NCBI GenBank assembly: GCA_019114115.1
Contig: DXGD01000496.1
Span: 1-7,154, forward strand
DNA from: Candidatus Nesterenkonia stercoripullorum
GTDB lineage: Bacteria; Actinomycetota; Actinomycetes; Actinomycetales; Micrococcaceae
Length of the DNA stretch: 7,154 bases
Reading direction: 5' to 3'
Made by a program: the position numbers and the translations under genes
Shown here: piece after piece, positions 1-3,954 of the stretch
How the letters are laid out: the number at the start of each line of letters is the position of its first letter
Position numbering within the stretch: the stretch's first letter is position 1
The notes under the pieces: model-generated
Seen by the model: the letters and a program-made list of their open reading frames with translations, nothing else
Told to the model about the DNA's origin: nothing
Database searches by the model: none

Positions 1-1
1 G

Positions 2-847
2 GTCTCCGGGCCCGAGGTGGAGCTCTGGCGCGCACCGACCGACAATGACGAAGGCGCGGCATCGCCGGACTACAACACCACCGACCCCCGGAGTTTCACC
101 GTCCGCGGGTCCGACGGGACCTCGATCGCCCAGCGCTGGCGCGAAGCCGGGCTGGACCGGCTGATGCGCAGGGTGATCTCCTGCGTGGACGACGAGACGT
201 CACGTACCGTGCGCCGCAGAGCATCTGCCGCGCAGAGCCGCGCGGCCCTCGATGTCACCGAACGCTGGAGCGCCGTCCGGGTCCAGGACGATCAGGGTGC
301 CTCTGTCGTGGAATCCGTCTGCGACATCACGATCGTCCCGAATGCAGCCGCCCCTGGCCCCGGGTGGGATCACGTGTGGCCACGGCTGGGGCTCCACCTC
401 GAGCTCCCCGACGACGTCGACGGCGCCTCCTGGTTCGGCCTCGGGCCCCACGACTCCTACCCGGACACCACCCGTTCCGTTCGGGTGGGTCGTTTCTCAG
501 CCGACATCGACGAGCTGACCGTCGGCTATGCGCGTCCGCAGGAATCAGGCCACCGGCCGGAGCTGCGTGAACTCGTGCTGCGCAGGCAGGGACGAGACTG
601 GCTGCAGGTGCTCGCAGATCCCGACACAGCCGGACGGCGCCCGGGCTTCAGCCTGAGCAGACATTCGGCCCATGAGGTCACGCGCGCCGACCACCCCCAC
701 GAGCTCCCAGGCTCGACGTCGACGCATCTCTACCTCGACGCCGCCCAGCACGGACTCGGCTCCCGCGCTTGCGGCCCGGACGTGTGGCCGAACGCGATGC
801 TGCGCCCTGAAGCACGAACCCTGCGCCTGCGGTTCAGAGCCCTCTAA
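2..847 (+). CDS. Beta-galactosidase, LacZ type (GH2), C-terminal part; 5' end outside window
   Basis: The frame is open from base 2 and has no credible start, so this is the C-terminal ~281 residues of a larger enzyme. GH2 beta-galactosidases hydrolyse terminal beta-galactosides such as lactose in the cytoplasm; the catalytic glutamates lie upstream, outside the window. What remains is the C-terminal beta-sandwich ('beta-gal small chain') domain. Its signatures are LWRAPTDNDEG at the left edge (E. coli LacZ has LWRAPLDNDIG), WFGLGPHDSYPD (E. coli WLGLGPQENYPD), the PQESGHR segment (E. coli PSENGLR) and a C-terminal LRLRF strand. In the loop that carries Trp999 in E. coli, this protein reads GLGSRACGPDVWP, so Cys or Gly probably replaces that Trp. 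The GTG at 17 is an internal valine codon, not a start. A hairpin follows the stop. Family assignment is firm; sugar specificity cannot be judged from this piece. Confidence 0.93.
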   Translation, partial: VSGPEVELWRAPTDNDEGAASPDYNTTDPRSFTVRGSDGTSIAQRWREAGLDRLMRRVISCVDDETSRTVRRRASAAQSRAALDVTERWSAVRVQDDQGASVVESVCDITIVPNAAAPGPGWDHVWPRLGLHLELPDDVDGASWFGLGPHDSYPDTTRSVRVGRFSADIDELTVGYARPQESGHRPELRELVLRRQGRDWLQVLADPDTAGRRPGFSLSRHSAHEVTRADHPHELPGSTSTHLYLDAAQHGLGSRACGPDVWPNAMLRPEARTLRLRFRAL

Positions 848-849
848 AT

Positions 850-879
850 CCCTGGCCCCCTCGGCGGGGAGCACCAGGG
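850..879 (+). terminator. Imperfect hairpin after the beta-galactosidase gene, possible terminator
   Basis: CCCTGG (850-855) pairs with CCAGGG (874-879). An inner CCCC (856-859) pairs with GGGG (866-869), leaving a 6-nt loop and a 4-nt bulge on the 3' side. It starts 2 bp after the beta-galactosidase stop. No T-run follows, which is common for GC-rich actinobacterial terminators but weakens the call. Confidence 0.42.
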
Positions 880-937
880 TATTGGCGTCCGACAGCGCCC
901 GGGAATAACCCCGCGCACAGTGCGTTATACCGGGTGA

Positions 938-957
938 TTAGATGCAGACGCATATAA
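938..957. promoter_or_regulatory. Inverted-repeat operator candidate for the adjacent MarR-family repressor
   Basis: TTAGATGC (938-945) and GCATATAA (950-957) are inverted arms around the 4-nt centre AGAC, matching at 7 of 8 positions. Size and form fit MarR-family operators, which are usually 16-20 bp near-palindromes covering a promoter or the early transcript. It ends 17 bp before the monooxygenase ATG at 975, and the unit's second gene encodes a MarR protein. A wider pair, TGCGT (921-925) and ACGCA (948-952), overlaps it. Possible -10 elements nearby are TTATAC (925-930) and TATAAA (953-958). The latter would put the transcript start inside the ribosome-binding site, so the former is likelier. 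No good -35 is evident. The link to this MarR protein is inference. Confidence 0.55.
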
Positions 958-962
958 AACCC

Positions 963-968
963 AGGGGG
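963..968 (+). promoter_or_regulatory. Ribosome-binding site that fixes the monooxygenase start at 975
   Basis: AGGGGG lies 6 bp before the ATG at 975. The upstream in-frame ATG at 942 has only a weak GGGTG before it and falls inside the operator-like palindrome, so 975 is preferred. The protein from 975 begins MEFGVFSVSDVT, the first beta-strand of the luciferase-like fold, with no spare residues. Confidence 0.7.
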
Positions 969-974
969 TTCATC

Positions 975-2159
975 ATGGAATTCGGAGTATTCTCGGTCAG
1001 CGACGTCACCCGCGACCCTGTCAGCGGCACGACGCCGAGTGAAGCCGAGCGCATCGACGCACTGACGCAGATCGCTCGCAAAACTGAAGAGGTGGGTCTC
1101 GACGTCTTCGCCGTCGGCGAGCATCACAATCCGCCGTTCTTCTCCTCCTCACCGACCACTTTCCTCGCCTACCTCGCCGGCCAGACCAGCACGCTGAAGC
1201 TCAGCACCGCGACGACGCTGATCACCACCAACGACCCGGTCCGCCTGGCCGAGGAGTACGCCATGCTCCAGCACCTGGCGAAGGGACGGATGGACCTGAT
1301 GCTCGGGCGCGGCAACACCGCCCCGGTCTACCCCTGGTTCGGCAAGGACATCCGCTCCGGGCTGCCGCTGGCACTGGAGAACTACAACCTGCTGCACCGG
1401 CTGTGGCGCGAGGACGTCGTCGACTTCGAGGGGAACTTCCGCACTCCGCTGCAAGGCTTCACCTCCACTCCCCGCCCGCTCGACGACGTCGCGCCCTTCG
1501 TCTGGCACGGTTCGATCCGCACGCCGGAGATCGCTGAGCAGGCCGCCTACTATGGGGATGGGTTCTTCTCGAACCACATCTTCGCACCGTCGGAGCACTC
1601 GCTGCGGCTGATCGAGTTCTACCGCAAGCGCTTCGAGCATTACGGTCACGGCAGCGCGAAGCAGGCGATCGTGGGCCTGGGTGGCCAGGCGTTCATCGCG
1701 AAGAACTCGCAGGATGCCCGCAAGCAGTTCAGGCCGTACTTCAATGAGGCTCCCGTCTACGGTCACGGACCGCGGATGGAGGACTTCATGGAGCAGACCC
1801 CGCTGAGCGTCGGAAGCCCGCAAGAGGTGATCGACAAGACCCTCGGGTTCCGCGAGATCTTCGGCGACTACCAGCGTCAGATGTTCCTGATCGATCACGC
1901 CGGGCTGCCGCTGCCGGCAGTGCTGGACCAGCTGGAGCTGCTCGGCGAGGAGGTCGTGCCGGTACTGCGCCGGGAGCTCGAGTCCAAGCGCGACCCGGAG
2001 ACCCCGGACGCCCCGAGCCACGCGAGCCTGGTGAAGGCCAAGTACGGCGACGCCGCCCCACGCCAGCCCCGCCCCAACGCGAACCGGGGCGACAACGTGA
2101 CCGGCGGCTCGCCCTACCAGGACACAGAATCGGCACTTGAGACGGGAGTGGCCCGGTGA
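975..2159 (+). CDS. Luciferase-like flavin-dependent monooxygenase (LLM class, CE1758-like)
   Basis: A 394-residue bacterial-luciferase-like (TIM-barrel) oxidoreductase. Such enzymes use reduced FMN and O2 to oxidise an organic substrate in the cytoplasm. Visible family marks are the N-terminal strand MEFGVFSV, GEHHNPPF (residues 48-55), the TATTLITTNDPVRLAEEYA stretch (78-96), GRMDLMLGRGNT (104-115), WHGSIRTPEIAEQAAYYGDG (177-196) and the late PLSVGSPQEVIDK (276-288). After about residue 335 comes a hydrophilic, Pro/Asp/Asn-rich tail containing PSHASLVKAKYGD. The overall pattern resembles the CE1758 family of FMN-dependent LLM proteins. That agrees with the CE1759-type FMN reductase two genes downstream, the usual partner of that family. 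Its stop overlaps the MarR start by 4 bp (GTGA), so the two are probably translationally coupled. The palindrome at 938-957 suggests repression. Class is firm, CE1758 membership is from memory of family features, and the substrate is unknown. Confidence 0.9.
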   Translation: MEFGVFSVSDVTRDPVSGTTPSEAERIDALTQIARKTEEVGLDVFAVGEHHNPPFFSSSPTTFLAYLAGQTSTLKLSTATTLITTNDPVRLAEEYAMLQHLAKGRMDLMLGRGNTAPVYPWFGKDIRSGLPLALENYNLLHRLWREDVVDFEGNFRTPLQGFTSTPRPLDDVAPFVWHGSIRTPEIAEQAAYYGDGFFSNHIFAPSEHSLRLIEFYRKRFEHYGHGSAKQAIVGLGGQAFIAKNSQDARKQFRPYFNEAPVYGHGPRMEDFMEQTPLSVGSPQEVIDKTLGFREIFGDYQRQMFLIDHAGLPLPAVLDQLELLGEEVVPVLRRELESKRDPETPDAPSHASLVKAKYGDAAPRQPRPNANRGDNVTGGSPYQDTESALETGVAR

Positions 2160-2647
2160 CGCCACCAGCACCGACCGAACCCGCAGCTGGGGTGAAGGCA
2201 GAGCAGATCCGCCCCGCGAACACCGCGTGGGAGGCGCTGCTGCAGGCGCACGCGAGCCTGATGGAGGTCTACGCCGGGGAGAACATGTGGACCGAGATAT
2301 CCATGCGGGAGTACGACGTCCTCTATACCCTGGCGAAAGCTCGCACGCCGCTGCGACTGTCGGAACTTCGTGACGGGGTGTTGCTGAGCCAGCCCGCGCT
2401 CTCCCGCATGGTGGATAGGCTCATCGCACGGGGGCTGGTGTCCCGTGAGGCCGACCCCGGGGACGCACGTGCCGTGCGGATCTCCCTGACGGATAAAGGA
2501 CGGCAGATCCAACGACGCGTCGGCCGGGCCCACGCCCGCAGCGTGGCCCGCGAGGTCAGTGCGGCTCTCGATGACGAAGAGATCGCCCAGCTGGACCAGC
2601 TGTGCCGCAAGCTCGCCGCGCGCAGAGCCCCGCACAGCGCCATATGA
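2156..2647 (+). CDS. MarR-family transcriptional regulator
   Basis: A 163-residue winged-helix regulator of normal MarR length. The HTH core runs from REYDVLYTLA (51-60) through LRLSELRDGVLLSQPALSRM (66-85), with the recognition helix SQPALSRMVDRLIARGLV (78-95). The wing contains the family's READPGDARAVRISLTDKG motif (97-115). Flanking N- and C-terminal helices would form the dimer interface. MarR proteins act as dimers on palindromes and usually release DNA on binding phenolic, quinone or other small ligands, or on cysteine oxidation. The only cysteine is Cys150 near the C-terminus and there is no N-terminal OhrR-type cysteine, so ligand binding is likelier than peroxide sensing. Start: GTG at 2156 overlaps the previous stop in GTGA, with GGGAG (2144-2148) 7 bp upstream. 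Its place inside the oxidoreductase unit and the palindrome at 938-957 suggest it autoregulates the unit (inference). Confidence 0.9.
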   Translation: MTPPAPTEPAAGVKAEQIRPANTAWEALLQAHASLMEVYAGENMWTEISMREYDVLYTLAKARTPLRLSELRDGVLLSQPALSRMVDRLIARGLVSREADPGDARAVRISLTDKGRQIQRRVGRAHARSVAREVSAALDDEEIAQLDQLCRKLAARRAPHSAI

Positions 2648-2653
2648 CATGCG

Positions 2654-2659
2654 AAGGAG
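2654..2659 (+). promoter_or_regulatory. Ribosome-binding site that fixes the FMN reductase start at 2665
   Basis: AAGGAG lies 5 bp before the ATG at 2665, a near-ideal Shine-Dalgarno site. It rules out the longer reading that starts at 2602 inside the MarR gene, whose first 21 residues are merely out-of-frame MarR coding sequence. Confidence 0.8.
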
Positions 2660-2664
2660 ACCCT

Positions 2665-3363
2665 ATGACCACGACATATGAGAGCTACACCCCAGAGGAA
2701 CAGCGCCCTACCCGGGTCGCCGTCGTCCACGCGGGGACCAGCACACCATCGAGTACGGGGATGCTGGCAGGGCGGATGGCCGAGGCCGCCGCCTCCCGTG
2801 GCGCCGAGCTCGGCATGGACGTCCAGACCATCATGCTGGACCTGAAGACGCTGGCCACGGACATCACCACGGCCATCGTCTCGCAGCACATTTCAGCGCC
2901 GCTGCGCGAGGCCATACAGACTCTCGGCGAGGCCGACGCGATGATCGCGGCGACCCCGGTGTACAAGGCCGGAGCCAGCGGGCTGTTCACCTCGTTCTTC
3001 CAGATCCTGGACAGCGATCTGCTCATCGGCACGCCGGTCGCGGTGGGAGCCACTGGGGGCAGCCCACGTCACGCGCTCGTCGTCGACGATCAGCTGCGCG
3101 GACTGTTCGCTTATATGCGCACGGTGACCGTGCCGACCTCGCTCTATGCGGACCCCGACGACTGGACGAGTGCCGCCTTCGGCGATCGGATCACCCGCGC
3201 GGCCACGGAGCTGATGGCACTGGCCTCAGGCCGGTTCCGCGATACGGTGCGCGGGCAGACGTGGCATAAGTACCAGCACTCCTACGGCAGCGCAGGGGGC
3301 GCTGAGTTGGAGATCGACCTCGACACGGACCTGATGCGGCTAGCCACCGGGTTAGGGTCGTGA
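2665..3363 (+). CDS. NAD(P)H-dependent FMN reductase, CE1759-like, partner of the luciferase-like monooxygenase
   Basis: A 232-residue flavodoxin-fold reductase. It should reduce FMN with NAD(P)H and pass FMNH2 to the monooxygenase of the same unit. Marks are the first strand and phosphate-binding loop VAVVHAGTSTPSSTGMLAGR (18-37), the flavin-contacting ATPVYKAGASGLFTSFFQIL (96-115; conserved TPVYKxxxSGLFKxFxD/Q in NADPH-FMN reductases), and TPVAVGATGGSPRHALVVDD (123-142). RGLFAYMRTVTVPTSLYA (145-162) resembles the region where this subfamily places its dimer contact. The C-terminal region after about 190 (FRDTVRGQTWHKYQHSYGSA) is an extension beyond the core fold. The pairing with an LLM protein matches the CE1759 'LLM-partnered' FMN reductase family. 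The gene starts 17 bp after the MarR stop behind its own AAGGAG. Fold and reaction are well supported; the partner role rests on context and family knowledge. Confidence 0.9.
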   Translation: MTTTYESYTPEEQRPTRVAVVHAGTSTPSSTGMLAGRMAEAAASRGAELGMDVQTIMLDLKTLATDITTAIVSQHISAPLREAIQTLGEADAMIAATPVYKAGASGLFTSFFQILDSDLLIGTPVAVGATGGSPRHALVVDDQLRGLFAYMRTVTVPTSLYADPDDWTSAAFGDRITRAATELMALASGRFRDTVRGQTWHKYQHSYGSAGGAELEIDLDTDLMRLATGLGS

Positions 3364-3398
3364 GCAGGGATATCACCAGCTGAAGGAGCACGACGTCG

Positions 3399-3731
3399 AT
3401 GGAACTGCACCCCGGAGAGCACGAGATCAAGGCCGGCCGCGCCAACCTGCAGCGCGGACGCGAGACAGTCGGTGGGAAGCTGCAGTTGACGGATCAGAGA
3501 CTGATCTTCACCGCTCACCAGTTCAACATCCAGGGCGGAGCCACGGAGATTCCCCTGACGGCGCTCGGCCGGATTCAGCCGAGCTGGACGAAGTTCCTGA
3601 ACATCATCCCGCTGGCCCCGAACTCGCTGTCAGTCTTCACCACTGACGGCACGGAATTCCGCTTCGTGCTCAGCGGTCGCTTGCACTGGCAGGAAGCGAT
3701 CACGTCAGCTCGCCCGTGGCCGAGTCAGTGA
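3399..3731 (+). CDS. Small GRAM-like (PH-fold) domain protein
   Basis: A 110-residue protein that looks like a stand-alone GRAM-type domain. It opens with MELHPGEHEIKAGRANLQRG, followed by GGKLQLTDQRLIFTAHQFN (25-43), the typical 'G.L.LT..RLIF' GRAM core. Next come IPLTALGRIQPSW (51-63), where GRAM proteins have 'ip...I..v', and a closing strand pair SLSVFTTDGTEFRFVLSG (76-93) before a final helix. There is no signal peptide or transmembrane segment, so it should be cytoplasmic. GRAM domains in eukaryotes bind membrane lipids; the role of small bacterial versions is largely unknown. AAGGAG (3383-3388) lies 10 bp before the ATG and the gap to the FMN reductase stop is 35 bp, so it is probably the last gene of that unit, and a strong hairpin begins 1 bp after its stop. 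The domain call is fairly good; its function here is not known. Confidence 0.75.
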   Translation: MELHPGEHEIKAGRANLQRGRETVGGKLQLTDQRLIFTAHQFNIQGGATEIPLTALGRIQPSWTKFLNIIPLAPNSLSVFTTDGTEFRFVLSGRLHWQEAITSARPWPSQ

Positions 3732-3732
3732 T

Positions 3733-3772
3733 CGGGATGCGGAGCCCGCTTCACCGCGACTCTCCGATCCCG
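3733..3772 (+). terminator. Hairpin terminator candidate ending the monooxygenase unit
   Basis: CGGGATGCGGAG (3733-3744) pairs with CTCCGATCCCG (3762-3772). This gives an 11-bp stem with a single bulged G and a 17-nt loop, beginning 1 bp after the GRAM-like gene's stop. No T-run follows, so it would act as a U-less hairpin terminator. Confidence 0.58.
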
Positions 3773-3815
3773 CCAGCCACGAAGTCCTGTGCGCTGCAGG
3801 CCGGCATAGGATTAT

Positions 3816-3845
3816 CTGAACACTCATGCGCCGAGGGAGTATAGG
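3816..3845 (+). promoter_or_regulatory. Possible promoter of the LuxR-type regulator gene
   Basis: This lies in the 223-bp gap between the GRAM-like and LuxR-type genes, in a locally AT-richer stretch. CTGAAC (3816-3821) and TATAGG (3840-3845) are separated by 18 bp and could be -35 and -10 elements, though both are imperfect. The direct repeat GGCATAGG (3803-3810 and 3844-3851) brackets the pair. Transcription would start near 3852, about 100 bp before the ATG at 3955. Nothing else is recognised in the remaining gap apart from the hairpin at its left end. Confidence 0.33.
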
Positions 3846-3954
3846 CATAGGCTGGCCACGGCGCGGCCCGTTCTCGTGGGGAGGCCAAGCTTCCTAGGTC
3901 ACGCAGTGTGGGTGAGGCCGGCCATGACAGCGGCTTGGGGAAGAGGGGCTCACG

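Noticed and set aside
942..974. Upstream ATG as start of the monooxygenase
   Set aside because: It lacks a good ribosome site, lies inside the palindrome, and adds residues before the first strand of the fold; the ATG at 975 has AGGGGG 6 bp upstream.
1149..2171. 340-codon open frame on the minus strand opposite the monooxygenase gene
   Set aside because: It mirrors a clearly recognised plus-strand enzyme. Its translation is Val/Leu/Arg/Gln-rich with no domain pattern, as expected for antisense frames in GC-rich DNA.
2602..2664. Upstream ATG as start of the FMN reductase
   Set aside because: It lies inside the MarR gene in another frame, while the ATG at 2665 has a near-ideal AAGGAG 5 bp upstream.
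3885..3938. Inverted repeat CCAAGC / GCTTGG in the leader of the LuxR-type gene
   Set aside because: Only 6-bp arms, 42 bp apart, with no supporting structure; likely chance.
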